A stretch of DNA of 64,000 nt, taken from the NCBI GenBank assembly GCA_021324815.1, contig JAJPIJ010000035.1:1-64000 (forward strand). Direction: 5' to 3'. The number at the start of each line of letters is the position of its first letter. Position 1 is the first letter of the stretch. A program made the position numbers and the translations under genes. Origin of the DNA: Gammaproteobacteria bacterium. GTDB lineage: Bacteria > Pseudomonadota > Gammaproteobacteria > JAJPIJ01. The notes under the pieces are model-generated. The model did no database searches and was not told where the DNA came from. It saw only the letters and a list, made by a program, of their open reading frames with translations. Positions 34,917-48,719 of this stretch are shown here, one piece after another.

Positions 34917-35490
34917 TCAAAGAACCGCCACTGGTTGACACAGTGAATCGACGAGTGCATCGAAGATGCTCGCTGTTCTGTGATTGTAGCGAAACTCCAT
35001 CTCCTTCAGATGGAAGGGGAAATAACGCGGCGAGACGCCATGATGCTTGATGAGTCGCTCCTTGGCGTAGCTCCAGAACCCCTGAAAGGCCGTTGATGCA
35101 GACCTTGCCGCGCGCGACGCGCTGACCATGGTCGACCCGCAGGTGTCGATAACCGCAGAACATGAGCGCATCGTAGCTCCTGAATTTGTCGGTGTAGACG
35201 ATGCTGCCGCGGCGCACCAGCTGGACCGTGCGGTTCAACAGGGTCTCGGCCCGGACGTTGGGCACCACCCCGACCTTGACCACGCCGCGGCGCTCCAGGA
35301 TGCCGAACACCGGCACCCTGCCGGCGGCGCCCCGCCCCCGGCGACCTTTGCGCCGGCCGCCAAAGTACGATTCATCGGCCTCCACCTCCCCGCGCAGCAG
35401 CAACTCCCCGTCGACGGTGGTCGCCACCACCGCCCGGCGCAAGACCTGGAAGGCCCGCAGCACCGTCGCCGGCGCCGTTGGGCGCCGGGA
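34917..35490 (-). pseudogene. IS1595-family (ISXO2-like) transposase remnant, truncated and frameshifted
   Basis: Reading leftward, one frame encodes LRGEVEADESYFGGRRKG, VYTDKFRSYDALMFCGYRHL and VARGKVCING, the DDE core of IS1595-type transposases. After about 35090 the match continues only in another frame (GFWSYAKERLIKHHG... EMEFRYNHR), so one extra base near 35088-35092 breaks the gene. The N-terminal region is missing; recognisable sequence begins right after the metF stop at 35491. The 34731-34916 spacer beyond it holds no gene I can support. Confidence 0.85.
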
Positions 35491-36378
35491 TCAATGCCTG
35501 CCGGCGGCGGCCTGCCGGCCTTCGCCGGCGGAAAGCCCCAGATTCCGCCAGATCGCCTCGGAAGCCTCGGCCTGGTTCATGGTGTAGAAGTGCAGTCCCG
35601 GCGCGCCCTGCTCCAACAGCCGCGCACACAATTGGGTGGTGACATCGACGCCAAAGGCGCGGATGGCGGCGCGGTCATCGCCGAAATCGCGCAGGCGCTT
35701 GATGATCCAGCGCGGGATCTCGGCGCCGCAGGCGTCCGAGAACCGCACCAGTTGCGTGTAGTTGATGATCGGCATGATGCCGGGCGTTATCGGGATATTT
35801 ATGCCAAGTCGCTCACAATCCTCGACAAAACGGAAGTAGGCGTCGGCGTTGTAGAAATACTGGGTGATTGCGGCGTTCGCGCCGGCGTCCACCTTGCGCT
35901 TGAAGTTTCTCAAGTCCTCCTGCAGCGTGGGGGCCTGCGGATGCACCTCCGGATAGGCCGCCACCTCGATATGAAAGGCATTGCCGGTTTCCCGGCGGAT
36001 GAAGTCCACGAGTTCGTTGGCGTAGCGCAATTCACCGTAGTTGGCGGTGCCGGAGGGCAGATCGCCGCGCAGGGCGAGGATGTGGCGGATGCCCGCCGCC
36101 TTGTAGCGTTGCAGCACCTCGCGGATGGTGGTAAGCGGCGTGCCGATGCAGGAGACGTGCGGCACCGCCTCGATGCCGGTCACCCTGTGGATTTCCTGCA
36201 CCGTCTCGAAGGTGAGTTCCCGCGTGCTGCCGCCGGCGCCGAAGGTGACCGAAAAAAAATCGGGCTTGAGCCGTGCCAGCCGATCGCGCGTCGTCTGGAG
36301 TTTGCCGATGGCCTCCGGCGTGCGCGGCGGGAAAAATTCGAAACTGAACTGTCGCCTGAAACCGGCCTGCGATTTCAC
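35491..36378 (-). CDS. metF: 5,10-Methylenetetrahydrofolate reductase
   Basis: 295 aa, standard MetF length. It makes 5-methyl-THF for methionine synthesis, FAD-dependent. FSFEFFPPRTPEA at residues 11-23 carries the catalytic glutamate, SVTFGAGGSTR is near 43-53 and LALRGDLP near 102-109. The C-terminus is intact and the IS1595 remnant begins directly after the stop. Downstream of ahcY with a 19-bp gap: methyl-cycle operon. Confidence 0.95.
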   Translation of the reverse strand: MKSQAGFRRQFSFEFFPPRTPEAIGKLQTTRDRLARLKPDFFSVTFGAGGSTRELTFETVQEIHRVTGIEAVPHVSCIGTPLTTIREVLQRYKAAGIRHILALRGDLPSGTANYGELRYANELVDFIRRETGNAFHIEVAAYPEVHPQAPTLQEDLRNFKRKVDAGANAAITQYFYNADAYFRFVEDCERLGINIPITPGIMPIINYTQLVRFSDACGAEIPRWIIKRLRDFGDDRAAIRAFGVDVTTQLCARLLEQGAPGLHFYTMNQAEASEAIWRNLGLSAGEGRQAAAGRH

Positions 36379-36397
36379 GATGCCCCCTCCGTCGCCT

Positions 36398-37825
<1,428 letters not shown>

Positions 37826-37860
37826 CTCGCGCCCTCCTTTCCATAAGTCAAAGAAGTTTG

Positions 37861-37931
37861 CGAGCGCCGTTATCTTCGGGAACTGCCGTCTTGAGCCTGA
37901 CGTCGATGACGACGCTGCAACGCTCCTCAAG
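37861..37931 (-). promoter_or_regulatory. S-adenosylhomocysteine (SAH) riboswitch
   Basis: On the minus strand the leader reads CTTGAGGAGCGTTGCAGCG, a hairpin CGTCGTCATCGACG, TCAGGCTCAAG, a linker and AACGGCGCTCG. These are the conserved blocks of the SAH riboswitch in the right order: P1 CTTGAG/CTCAAG, the GAGGAGCGYTGC core and the 3' AACGGCGCTC that forms the pseudoknot. It lies 36 bp upstream of ahcY, the classic target; binding of SAH turns expression on. Confidence 0.93.
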
Positions 37932-37942
37932 CCAGCGGCGAG

Positions 37943-37971
37943 ATCATACCGCAGCCGTGTTGCGCTGCAAA
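37943..37971 (-). promoter_or_regulatory. Sigma-70-type promoter of ahcY-metF
   Basis: -35 TTTGCA (37971-37966) and -10 TATGAT (37948-37943) separated by 17 bp, just downstream of the metK stop. Transcription would start a few bases before the riboswitch. Hence ahcY-metF can be expressed apart from metK. Confidence 0.6.
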
Positions 37972-37977
37972 GCCATG

Positions 37978-39141
<1,164 letters not shown>

Positions 39142-39231
39142 GCGCTGTTCCTGTCGGGATATGGCAAAAGGCGGAGTAGTCTAACCGCGTGAAGGCAAGA
39201 ATGGTACTTGGAGATCGCAACGGAGCAAACC

Positions 39232-39792
39232 ATGGCGCTGAGGCAAACCCCGGTCTGTGATTTTGGCGCCAGGGCGCCGGATTTTCGCCTGCGCGATCCG
39301 GACGGCAGGGAATGGTCCCTGCAGGATTGCCGCGGCGAGCGCGGCACGCTGGTCATGTTCATCTGCAACCACTGTCCCTACGTGCGGGCGGTGGGCGAGC
39401 TGATCGCCGCCGACGCCCGCGCCCTGCTGGTGCACGGCGTGCGCTCGGTCGCCATCATGCCCAATGACTACCGCGCCTATCCCGAGGACGCGCCCAGGCA
39501 CATGCGCACCCTGGCCGCCGAACTTGGTTTCACGTTCCCGTATTTGATCGACGAGACGCAGGAGGTGGCGCGCGCCTACGGCGCGGTCTGCACGCCGGAT
39601 TTTTTCGGTTACAACGCCGATTTGAAACTGCAATACCGGGGCCGGCTGGATGCCACCACGCCCGGCCGGCCCGCGCCGCCCGGCGCGAAGCGGGAACTGC
39701 TGGAGGCCATGATCGCCGTCGCCAAGACCGGCCGGGGGCCCCGGGATCAGATCGCAAGTCAAGGCTGCTCCATCAAATGGCGCGAGGGGTGA
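39232..39792 (+). CDS. Thioredoxin-fold (AhpC/TSA family) redox protein
   Basis: 186 aa. APDFRLRDPDGREWSL at the start and a CNHCPYV active site near residue 45 place it with the thioredoxin-like AhpC/TSA/redoxin family; 'C-N-H-C-P' proteins of this length are common but uncharacterised. No signal peptide, so cytoplasmic. ATG at 39232 has GGAG upstream; a TTG start 24 bp earlier is less likely. Confidence 0.8.
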   Translation: MALRQTPVCDFGARAPDFRLRDPDGREWSLQDCRGERGTLVMFICNHCPYVRAVGELIAADARALLVHGVRSVAIMPNDYRAYPEDAPRHMRTLAAELGFTFPYLIDETQEVARAYGAVCTPDFFGYNADLKLQYRGRLDATTPGRPAPPGAKRELLEAMIAVAKTGRGPRDQIASQGCSIKWREG

Positions 39793-39939
39793 TTTGTCAT
39801 CTCGCATCAGGGCTGCCTCCGCGCAGACAACCGCAGTTTGACTTGCCCGTGACACGAGGCTGCGGGACAATGGCGCCCTTTTTGACGCGGCACGGCCTCA
39901 TCCCGCGGCCCTGCCCCCGATGAAAACTGATCGTTGAGC

Positions 39940-41985
39940 ATGACATTCACATCCACCGTGCAGATCGCGCCCCCGGCGGCGGCCGTTCCCACCCGGCGCG
40001 AGCTGGCCAACGCCATCCGCGCGCTCAGCATGGACGCCGTGCAGCAGGCCAACTCCGGCCATCCCGGCGCGCCCATGGGCATGGCCGATCTGGCCGAGGT
40101 GCTGTGGAACGATTTCCTGAAGCACAACCCCGCCAACCCGCATTGGATCGATCGCGACCGCTTCGTGATGTCGAACGGCCACGGCTCCATGCTGCTGTAC
40201 GCGCTGCTGCACCTGACCGGCTATGACCTGCCGATGGAGGAGATCAAGCGCTTCCGGCAACTGCACTCGAAAACCCCCGGCCATCCCGAATACGGACTCA
40301 CGCCCGGCATAGAGACCACCACGGGCCCGCTCGGGCAGGGTTTCGCCAACGCCGTGGGCATGGCCATCGCCGAGCGGGCGCTGGCGGCGCGTTACAACCG
40401 CGACGGCCTCACCCTCATCGACCATTACACCTGGTTCAGCGTCGGCGACGGCTGCCTCATGGAGGGCATCTCGCACGAGGCCGCCTCGCTCGCCGGCACG
40501 TTGAAGCTTGGCAAGCTCATCGGCTTCTACGACGACAACGGCATCTCCATCGACGGCGAGGTGCGCGGCTGGTTCACCGACGACACGCCCCGGCGCTTCG
40601 AGGCCTGCGGCTGGCAGGTGATCCGCAATGTCGACGGCCACAACCCCGAGGCGGTGATCCGCGCGATCAAAAAGGCGCGGCGCGAGCGCGGGCGCCCGAG
40701 CCTCATCTGCTGCAAGACCGTCATCGGCTGGGGCGCGCCCACCAAGCAGGGCACCGAGGCCTGCCACGGCGCCGCGCTGGGCGCCGACGAGGTGGCCCGC
40801 GCCCGCGCGCAACTCGGCTGGAGTCACCCGCCCTTCGTCATTCCGCGGGAAATCTACGCAGCCTTCGATGCCCGCGAACGCGGCGCGCGCGCGGAGAAAA
40901 AATGGCAGCGCACGCTGCGCGCCTACCGCAAGGCGTATCCGGAACTGGCCGCGGAGTTCGACCGCCGGGTCGCGGGCGGGCTGCCCGCCGACTGGCCGGA
41001 AAAATCGGAAGCCTACATCCGCGCGGTGGCCGCCAGGGCGGAGAACATCGCCACCCGCAAGGCGTCGCAGAACGCCCTCGGCGCCTACGCCGCCTGGCTT
41101 CCGGAATTGATCGGCGGCTCCGCCGATCTGGCGTGGTCCAACCTGACACTGTGGCCGGGGTCGAAGACGCAGTCGGCAGAACAACCCGACGGCAACTACA
41201 TCCATTACGGCGTGCGCGAGTTCGCGATGACCGCGATCATGAGCGGGCTGGCGCTGCACGGCGGCTTCATTCCCTACGGCGGCACCTTTCTGGTGTTTTC
41301 CGATTACGCCCGCAACGCCGTGCGCCTCTCCGCGCTGATGAAGCTGCGTTGCATCCACGTCTACACGCACGATTCCATCGGCCTGGGCGAGGACGGCCCC
41401 ACGCACCAGCCCGTCGAGCACGCCGCGTCGCTGCGGCTCATGCCGAACATGAGCGTGTGGCGGCCCTGCGACGCGACCGAAGCCGCCGTGGCCTGGGCCT
41501 GCGCGCTGGAGCGGCGTGACGGACCCACCGCGCTTTTGCTCTCGCGCCAGAACCTGCCGGCGCAGCCGCGCAGCGAGGCGCAGATCGCCGCCATCCGCAG
41601 GGGCGGCTACGCGCTGCTGGAACCGCCGCGCCCGCCCGAGGCCGTCGTGATCGCCACCGGCTCCGAGGTGCAGCTGGCGATGGCGGCGGCGAAACAACTG
41701 CATGAACAGGGCCGTGCGGTGCGCGTGGTGTCGATGCCCAGCACCGATCGCTTCGACGCCCAGGACGCCGTTTACCGCGAGTCGGTGCTGCCGGCCTCGA
41801 TCCGCGCCCGCGTGGCGGTGGAGGCCGGCGCGCGGGATTACTGGCGCAAGTACGTCGGCTTGGACGGTGTGGTCATCGGCCTCAACCGCTACGGCGAGTC
41901 CGCCCCCGGCGACGCGGTGTTCAAATATCTCGGCTTCACCGTCGAGGCCGTGGCGGCTGCATTGCAACGGGTTTTGAAAAGCTAG
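39940..41985 (+). CDS. tkt: Transketolase
   Basis: 681 aa. Thiamine-diphosphate enzyme of the pentose-phosphate and Calvin cycles. [17 protein letters not shown] near residue 42, [35 protein letters not shown] (ThDP motif) near 168 and [16 protein letters not shown] near 483 are all present. First gene of a tight tkt-gap-pgk-pyk-fba run. The 39793-39939 spacer shows no clear promoter to me. Confidence 0.96.
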   Translation: MTFTSTVQIAPPAAAVPTRRELANAIRALSMDAVQQANSGHPGAPMGMADLAEVLWNDFLKHNPANPHWIDRDRFVMSNGHGSMLLYALLHLTGYDLPMEEIKRFRQLHSKTPGHPEYGLTPGIETTTGPLGQGFANAVGMAIAERALAARYNRDGLTLIDHYTWFSVGDGCLMEGISHEAASLAGTLKLGKLIGFYDDNGISIDGEVRGWFTDDTPRRFEACGWQVIRNVDGHNPEAVIRAIKKARRERGRPSLICCKTVIGWGAPTKQGTEACHGAALGADEVARARAQLGWSHPPFVIPREIYAAFDARERGARAEKKWQRTLRAYRKAYPELAAEFDRRVAGGLPADWPEKSEAYIRAVAARAENIATRKASQNALGAYAAWLPELIGGSADLAWSNLTLWPGSKTQSAEQPDGNYIHYGVREFAMTAIMSGLALHGGFIPYGGTFLVFSDYARNAVRLSALMKLRCIHVYTHDSIGLGEDGPTHQPVEHAASLRLMPNMSVWRPCDATEAAVAWACALERRDGPTALLLSRQNLPAQPRSEAQIAAIRRGGYALLEPPRPPEAVVIATGSEVQLAMAAAKQLHEQGRAVRVVSMPSTDRFDAQDAVYRESVLPASIRARVAVEAGARDYWRKYVGLDGVVIGLNRYGESAPGDAVFKYLGFTVEAVAAALQRVLKS

Positions 41986-42002
41986 GAGGGTTGGAGAGGG
42001 AC

Positions 42003-43016
42003 ATGGCAATCAAGGTGGGCATCAACGGCTACGGGCGCATCGGGCGCAACACGCTGCGCGCGCTGTATGAATCGCGGCGCCAGCGGGAAATCCAGATCGT
42101 CGCCATCAACGACCTCGGCGACGCCGGAACCAACGCGCATCTGACGCGCCACGACAGCGCGCACGGCCGCTTCCCCGGCGAGGTCAGCGTCGACGGCGAC
42201 GCCATGATCGTCAACGGCGATCGCATCCGCGTGCTGGCCGAGAAGGATCCCGCGAAGCTGCCGTGGGGCGCACTGGGGGCGGAGATCGTCTTTGAATGCA
42301 CCGGCCTCTTCACCACGCGCGAAAAGGCCGGCCTGCACCTCAAGGGCGGCGCCAAAAAGGTGATCATCTCGGCGCCCGCTTCCGACGAGGTCGACGCCAC
42401 GGTGGTCTATGGCGTCAATCACGATGTGCTGCGATCGACGCATGCCGTCATCTCCAACGCCTCCTGCACCACCAACTGCCTGGCGCCGCTGGTCAAGGTG
42501 CTGCACGAGCACATCGGCGTCACCGCCGGCATCATGACCACCGTGCACTCCTACACCAACGATCAGGTGCTGACCGACGTGTACCACAAGGACCTGCGCC
42601 GCGCCCGCGCCGCCACGCAGTCCATGATCCCGACCAAGACCGGCGCCGCGGCGGCCGTGGGCCTGGTGCTGCCGGAACTCAAGGGCAGGCTGGACGGCTG
42701 CTCGGTGCGGGTGCCGACGCTCAACGTGTCGCTGGTCGATCTCACCTTCACCGCCGCGCGCGAGACCAGCAAGGCCGAGATCGACGCGGTCATGAAGGCG
42801 GCGGCGGATGGCCCGCTCAGGGGCATCCTCGGATACAACAGCGAGCCGCTGGTCTCCATCGACTTCAACCACGATCCGCGTTCCTCGATCTACGAGGCCT
42901 CCGAGACCAGGGTCATCGGCGGCAGACTGGTCAAGGTGCTGGCGTGGTACGACAATGAATGGGGCTTCTCCAACCGCATGCTGGACGTTGCGGTGTCCTG
43001 GTCCAGGGCGAAGTGA
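42003..43016 (+). CDS. gap: Glyceraldehyde-3-phosphate dehydrogenase
   Basis: 337 aa. [16 protein letters not shown] at the N-terminus, the catalytic [13 protein letters not shown] near residue 151 and [14 protein letters not shown] near the C-terminus. ATG at 42003 follows GGAGAGGG. 17 bp after tkt. In autotrophs with this gene order the enzyme works in the reductive direction; this cannot be told from sequence. Confidence 0.96.
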   Translation: MAIKVGINGYGRIGRNTLRALYESRRQREIQIVAINDLGDAGTNAHLTRHDSAHGRFPGEVSVDGDAMIVNGDRIRVLAEKDPAKLPWGALGAEIVFECTGLFTTREKAGLHLKGGAKKVIISAPASDEVDATVVYGVNHDVLRSTHAVISNASCTTNCLAPLVKVLHEHIGVTAGIMTTVHSYTNDQVLTDVYHKDLRRARAATQSMIPTKTGAAAAVGLVLPELKGRLDGCSVRVPTLNVSLVDLTFTAARETSKAEIDAVMKAAADGPLRGILGYNSEPLVSIDFNHDPRSSIYEASETRVIGGRLVKVLAWYDNEWGFSNRMLDVAVSWSRAK

Positions 43017-43038
43017 CGAAGCGCCGGAATTGCGTTCG

Positions 43039-44244
43039 ATGTTGAGCATGAATCACGTCAGGCTGGCCGGGCGGCGCGTGTTGATTCGCGAGGATTTGAA
43101 TGTGCCGATCGCCGACGGCCGCATCACCGACGACAGCCGCATCCGCGCCGCCCTGCCGACGATCCGGCTGGCCGCCGAGTCCGGCGCCCGCGTCATCGTC
43201 GTCTCCCATCTCGGCCGGCCGCGGGAGGGTGAACCCGATCCGGCCCTGTCGTTGAAGCCGGTGGCCGCGCGGCTCTCGGAACTGCTGGGCATGCGCGTGC
43301 GGCTGGTCACCGACTGGTTGCGGGGCGTTGACGTCACCGAGGGCGAGGTGGTGCTGTGCGAGAACGTGCGCTTCGAGGACGGCGAGAAAAGAAACGACGA
43401 TGACCTGGCCCGCCGCATGGCGGCGTTGTGCGATGTCTACGTGAACGACGCCTTCGCCACCGCCCACCGCGCCGAGGCCTCCACCCACGGCATCGCCAAG
43501 TATGCCCGCACGGCCTGCGCCGGCCCGCTGCTGGAGGCCGAGATCCGCGCCTTGCAAAAGGTCAGGGACAATCCGGCGCGCCCGCTGCTGGCCATCGTCG
43601 GCGGCGCCAAGGTGTCGACCAAGCTCGCGGTGCTGGAGTCGTTGATCAAGTTCGTCGACCAGATGATAGTCGGCGGCGGCATCGCCAACACCTTCATGAA
43701 GGCGGCGGGTCTCAGGATCGGACGGTCATTGTGCGAAAACGATCTGCTGGGGATCGCGCGGCGGCTGCTCAAGGCCGCAGAGGCGCGCGGCGCGGCCATC
43801 CCCTTGCCGACGGACGTCGTCTGCGCCAAGACGCTCGCCGCCGACGCCGCCGCAACCACGAAGCCCGTCGCTGACGTCGCCGACGACGATCTCATCCTCG
43901 ATGTCGGCCCCCGGACCTCGGCCCGGTATGCCGGCATGCTGAAACAGGCCGCCACCATCTGCTGGAACGGACCGCTGGGCGTCTTCGAATATGATCAGTT
44001 CGGCCACGGCACGCGGGCGCTGGCCGAGGGCATCGCCGCGAGCGACGCCTATTCCGTGGCGGGCGGCGGCGACACGCTGGCCGCGATTGCCAGATTCGGC
44101 GTCGCCGACAGGATTTCCTACATCTCGACGGCCGGCGGCGCCTTCCTGGAATACCTCGAAGGCAAGACCCTGCCGGCGGTGGCGATCCTCGAGGAGCGCG
44201 CACGCGCCATGCCTGATCGTTATCACCCCAGCGAAGGTTACTGA
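43039..44244 (+). CDS. pgk: Phosphoglycerate kinase
   Basis: 401 aa. [11 protein letters not shown] near residue 13, [15 protein letters not shown] near 52, [13 protein letters not shown] near 109, [11 protein letters not shown] near 190 and the C-terminal [10 protein letters not shown] are all in place. Two in-frame ATGs (43039 and 43048) are possible starts; the first has the better upstream GGA. 22 bp after gap. Confidence 0.95.
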   Translation: MLSMNHVRLAGRRVLIREDLNVPIADGRITDDSRIRAALPTIRLAAESGARVIVVSHLGRPREGEPDPALSLKPVAARLSELLGMRVRLVTDWLRGVDVTEGEVVLCENVRFEDGEKRNDDDLARRMAALCDVYVNDAFATAHRAEASTHGIAKYARTACAGPLLEAEIRALQKVRDNPARPLLAIVGGAKVSTKLAVLESLIKFVDQMIVGGGIANTFMKAAGLRIGRSLCENDLLGIARRLLKAAEARGAAIPLPTDVVCAKTLAADAAATTKPVADVADDDLILDVGPRTSARYAGMLKQAATICWNGPLGVFEYDQFGHGTRALAEGIAASDAYSVAGGGDTLAAIARFGVADRISYISTAGGAFLEYLEGKTLPAVAILEERARAMPDRYHPSEGY

Positions 44245-44262
44245 GGCCCGTCCGGGAGTCCC

Positions 44263-45711
<1,449 letters not shown>

Positions 45712-45775
45712 ACGGCGGCCGTGGATGGAGTTAACTTTTCAATCTGAAATTTCGTGCATTTGAAGGACATCGACC

Positions 45776-46807
45776 ATGAACACATCACACGATGAACTCA
45801 ACGCCGTGGCCCGCCGGATGGTGGCGAAGGCCAAGGGCATCCTCGCCATCGACGAGAGTTTCCCCAGCATCAAGAAACGCTTCGACTCCATCGGCGTGGA
45901 ATCGACCGAGGAGACCCGCCGCGCCTACCGCGAACTGTTGATCACGACCCCCGGCGCCGGCGACTACGTGAGCGGCATGATCCTGTTTGACGAGACGCTG
46001 CGCCAGTCGACCGCGAGGGGCGAGAAATTCGTCGACGCCCTGAACCGCCAGGGCATCCTCCCCGGCATCAAGGTGGACACCGGCTCCAAGCCGCTGGCGG
46101 GCTTCCCCGGCGAGGAGGTCACCGAGGGGCTGGACGGGCTGCGCGCGCGCCTCACCGAATACAAAAACATCGGCGCGAAATTCTGCAAATGGCGCGCGGT
46201 CATCAACATCGGCCCCGGCATTCCCACGCCGGGCGGCATCAACGCCAACGCCCATGCGCTGGCGCGCTATGCCGCGCTGTGCCAGGAGCAGGGGCTGGTG
46301 CCGATCGTCGAGCCGGAGGTGATGATGGAGGGCGATCACACCATTGACCGCTGCTACGACGTGACGGTGGAGGTGCTGCGGCGGGTGTTCGCCGCGCTTT
46401 CCGATCAACGCGTGCTGATCGAAGGCACCATCCTCAAGACCAGCATGGTCATTCCCGGCAAGAAGTGCCCCCGGCAGGCGGACGTGCAGCAGGTCGCCGA
46501 CATGACGGTGCGCTGCCTGCTCAACACCGTGCCCGCCGCCCTGCCCGGCATTGTGTTCCTGTCCGGCGGCCAGAGCGCGCAGGTCGCGACCGAGCATCTC
46601 AACGCCATGAACGCCGGGGGCAAAACCCATCCCTGGCCGCTGTCCTTCTCCTACGGCCGCGCCCTGCAGGATCCGGCGCTCAAGACCTGGAAGGGCCAGG
46701 CCGCCAACGTGGCCGCCGCGCAGAAGGCGTTGTTCCACCGCGAAAGGATGAACAGCCTGGCCTGCGCCGGCCAGTATCGCGTCGATCTGGAAAAACAGGC
46801 CGCCTGA
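45776..46807 (+). CDS. Fructose-bisphosphate aldolase, class I
   Basis: 343 aa. Metal-independent Schiff-base aldolase of the animal/plant-like class I group: GILAIDESFPSIKKRF, KWRAVINIG near 138-146 and EPEVMMEGDH near 180, then LEGTxLK-type LIEGTILKTSMV near 215-226 with the Schiff-base lysine. This class is less usual in bacteria than the zinc class II enzyme. AAGGA ribosome site 8 bp upstream. Last gene of the carbon cluster. Confidence 0.94.
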   Translation: MNTSHDELNAVARRMVAKAKGILAIDESFPSIKKRFDSIGVESTEETRRAYRELLITTPGAGDYVSGMILFDETLRQSTARGEKFVDALNRQGILPGIKVDTGSKPLAGFPGEEVTEGLDGLRARLTEYKNIGAKFCKWRAVINIGPGIPTPGGINANAHALARYAALCQEQGLVPIVEPEVMMEGDHTIDRCYDVTVEVLRRVFAALSDQRVLIEGTILKTSMVIPGKKCPRQADVQQVADMTVRCLLNTVPAALPGIVFLSGGQSAQVATEHLNAMNAGGKTHPWPLSFSYGRALQDPALKTWKGQAANVAAAQKALFHRERMNSLACAGQYRVDLEKQAA

Positions 46808-46994
46808 AGCCGCCGCGCCGTCGTTTACGGAACAAAAGGCGGGGGAAGCCCGCCCGCACCCCGTCCCCCTTGTTCCTGCATGGGCGGCCGGGAGCGACTA
46901 CACTTGGAGTGAGAAGCCGCCTCCCGCATCACGGAACCTTCGGTCCTGCGCCGGGTTCCGAGTGATATGACGTTCACGACGAAAAGGAGGACTC

Positions 46995-47606
46995 ATGGCC
47001 ATTTTCACCACGGCTTTGCAGACGTTGCCGCTCCCGCCGGAGGCGCCGATCTACCGCATCCGGCCGTCGTCATCCGCCAAGGTCTCCCCTGACGACCCGG
47101 CGCTTGGCGTCATGACGGACTTCAAGCACGTCAAGCTCATCACCATTTCTCCGGATGCCACCATCGATGAGGCCATGCAGATGATGATCCACGCCCAGGT
47201 GCGCATGCTGATTGTGCTGGACGACAACGACGCCCTGCTGGGGCTGGTCACCAGCACCGATCTCATGGGCGAGCGGCCCATCCAGGTCAGCCAGACGGAG
47301 CGCATTCCCCACGAGAAGATTCTGGTGCGCCAGATCATGACGCCGCGCAGCCAGGTCACGGCCTATGACGTGCGCGACATCGAACACGCCCACATCCGCG
47401 ACCTGGTGGTGGCCATGCGCGACGCCGGGCGCCAGCACCTGCTTGTCATTGAACGGGACGGCAAGACCGGCCGCTACGTCCTGCGCGGTGCCTTCTCGCT
47501 CACGCAGATCGGCCGGCAACTGGGGGTGGATATCCAGCCCGGCGAGGCGGCCCGGAGCTTCGCCGAGCTCGAACGCGTTCTGCTGCATGAACACGCAATG
47601 GCATGA
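46995..47606 (+). CDS. CBS-domain pair protein
   Basis: 203 aa with two CBS motifs (about 48-100 and 110-170), e.g. ATIDEAMQMMIHAQVRMLIVLDDND...LLGLVTSTDLM. Such pairs bind adenosine nucleotides and act as energy sensors. There is no attached catalytic domain. A strong AAAGGAGGA site precedes the ATG, while the 46808-46994 spacer holds a GGCGGG/CCCGCC hairpin (46838-46854). The stop overlaps the next gene by 4 bp. Confidence 0.85.
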   Translation: MAIFTTALQTLPLPPEAPIYRIRPSSSAKVSPDDPALGVMTDFKHVKLITISPDATIDEAMQMMIHAQVRMLIVLDDNDALLGLVTSTDLMGERPIQVSQTERIPHEKILVRQIMTPRSQVTAYDVRDIEHAHIRDLVVAMRDAGRQHLLVIERDGKTGRYVLRGAFSLTQIGRQLGVDIQPGEAARSFAELERVLLHEHAMA

Positions 47607-48067
47607 GGGCGGACATGATGCAAATCGACGCCGTGGTCGAGGAACAGGACACCCATCTGGTGCTGGGCCCCGTTCATCCCATCGAGACACCGGCGGAAAA
47701 CTACGCTGATTTGATCAGGCAGGCCGTGCGGCAGCAGTCCCGGCCTGCGGGCACGGTGTGGGTGATCACCCGGCGGCGGCCCGCGCGCGTATTGGCCGTC
47801 GTCCATGATCTGGACGCCGATCCTTCATGCCGCGAGGAATGGGTGGAAAACGCCTATGTTCAACTCTGCGCCGCGATTCAGGCCTATGGTTTCCGCGTCG
47901 TGGCCCTGCCGCTGCTGGGCACGGTGCACGGTGGAATCCACCCGGCGCGGTCCATGATGCTGCTGGAACAAGCCGTCACCCGCACTACGTTTGCGCGGCT
48001 TGAAAAACTTCTGATCATCCGCCCCGACATGACCGAACAGGCCCTGAATCTCCAGGACGGCCCTTGA
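47603..48067 (+). CDS. Unknown protein with possible macro-domain-like core
   Basis: 154 aa. The part around residues 80-125 (ENAYVQLCAAIQAYGFRVVALPLLG...HGGIHP) resembles the helix, strand and PAIGTG-like loop of macro domains, which bind ADP-ribose. The N-terminal half is not clearly recognisable. Start overlaps the CBS-gene stop (ATGA), so the two products are probably made together. Function unknown; the macro-domain idea is a pattern impression. Confidence 0.55.
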   Translation: MRADMMQIDAVVEEQDTHLVLGPVHPIETPAENYADLIRQAVRQQSRPAGTVWVITRRRPARVLAVVHDLDADPSCREEWVENAYVQLCAAIQAYGFRVVALPLLGTVHGGIHPARSMMLLEQAVTRTTFARLEKLLIIRPDMTEQALNLQDGP

Positions 48068-48111
48068 ATCACCGGGCGTGACGCCTCCGTCCCCGCCCGA
48101 TTTCACGCCTG

Positions 48112-48552
48112 TCAGTACCAGTTCTCCAGCGCGATCTTCCAGCCGCCGTCGGGCTGCTTCTCCAGCACCCGGACGATGCTGCCGCCAACCGGCTTCCGGC
48201 CCGCGGCACGGGGCACCGCCGCCCAGTAGCCGCTCAGATACACCGAGTCTCCCTGCCGCGCTCCGGCGACGATATTGACCTGGTACTCCACGGGGCCGGA
48301 CTTCAACGCCCTGGTCCAGTAGTTGGCGATGGCGGGGTTCATCACGCGCGTGCCGGTCTCGAAGGGCGGTTTGACGATGGCATCGCCGGTATAAAGCCCG
48401 GCCAGATCGCCGGCGCTGCCCTTGCTGAAGGCCGCCGTCCACAACGCCTGCTCCTGCACGCCGATGGCGACCGCGCCGTCGTCCGCCACCGCCGCCGAAA
48501 CCGCGGTGGATGCTGCAAGCGCCAGGGCGGATATCACTGCTGTGTTTTTCAT
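48112..48552 (-). CDS. Secreted SnoaL/DUF4440-like protein
   Basis: 146 aa. Signal peptide MKNTAVISALALAASTAVSAAVA, then a SnoaL/NTF2-like fold pattern: LWTAAFSKGSAGDLAGLYTGDA, RVMNPAIANYW and a C-terminal GGWKIALENWY. Such cone-fold proteins may be enzymes or binding proteins. ATG at 48552 follows GGAG. Divergent from the LysR gene, which probably regulates it. Confidence 0.8.
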   Translation of the reverse strand: MKNTAVISALALAASTAVSAAVADDGAVAIGVQEQALWTAAFSKGSAGDLAGLYTGDAIVKPPFETGTRVMNPAIANYWTRALKSGPVEYQVNIVAGARQGDSVYLSGYWAAVPRAAGRKPVGGSIVRVLEKQPDGGWKIALENWY

Positions 48553-48719
48553 GTCTGCTCTCCATATCTCAGGTGGGAAATCCCGTATGACCCGTTCCTG
48601 CAGAACGCGGTCGTTGCTCACGCTTGAAAAATAGTGCCTGGCTATCTATGCTGCAATGCACAAACAGTAAACAGTGCCGTTACTCTTGCGAAACATTGAC
48701 AAACAACTATTTGATAAAC

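Noticed and set aside
39142-39231. A SAM riboswitch before metK
   Set aside because: No SAM-I, SAM-II or SAM-IV core pattern found in the 90-bp spacer.
39898-42009. 703-codon open frame antisense to tkt, and similar frames opposite mshE (26731-28530) and the response regulator (32799-34913)
   Set aside because: Mirror frames created by high third-position GC; the other strand encodes clear, full-length known proteins.
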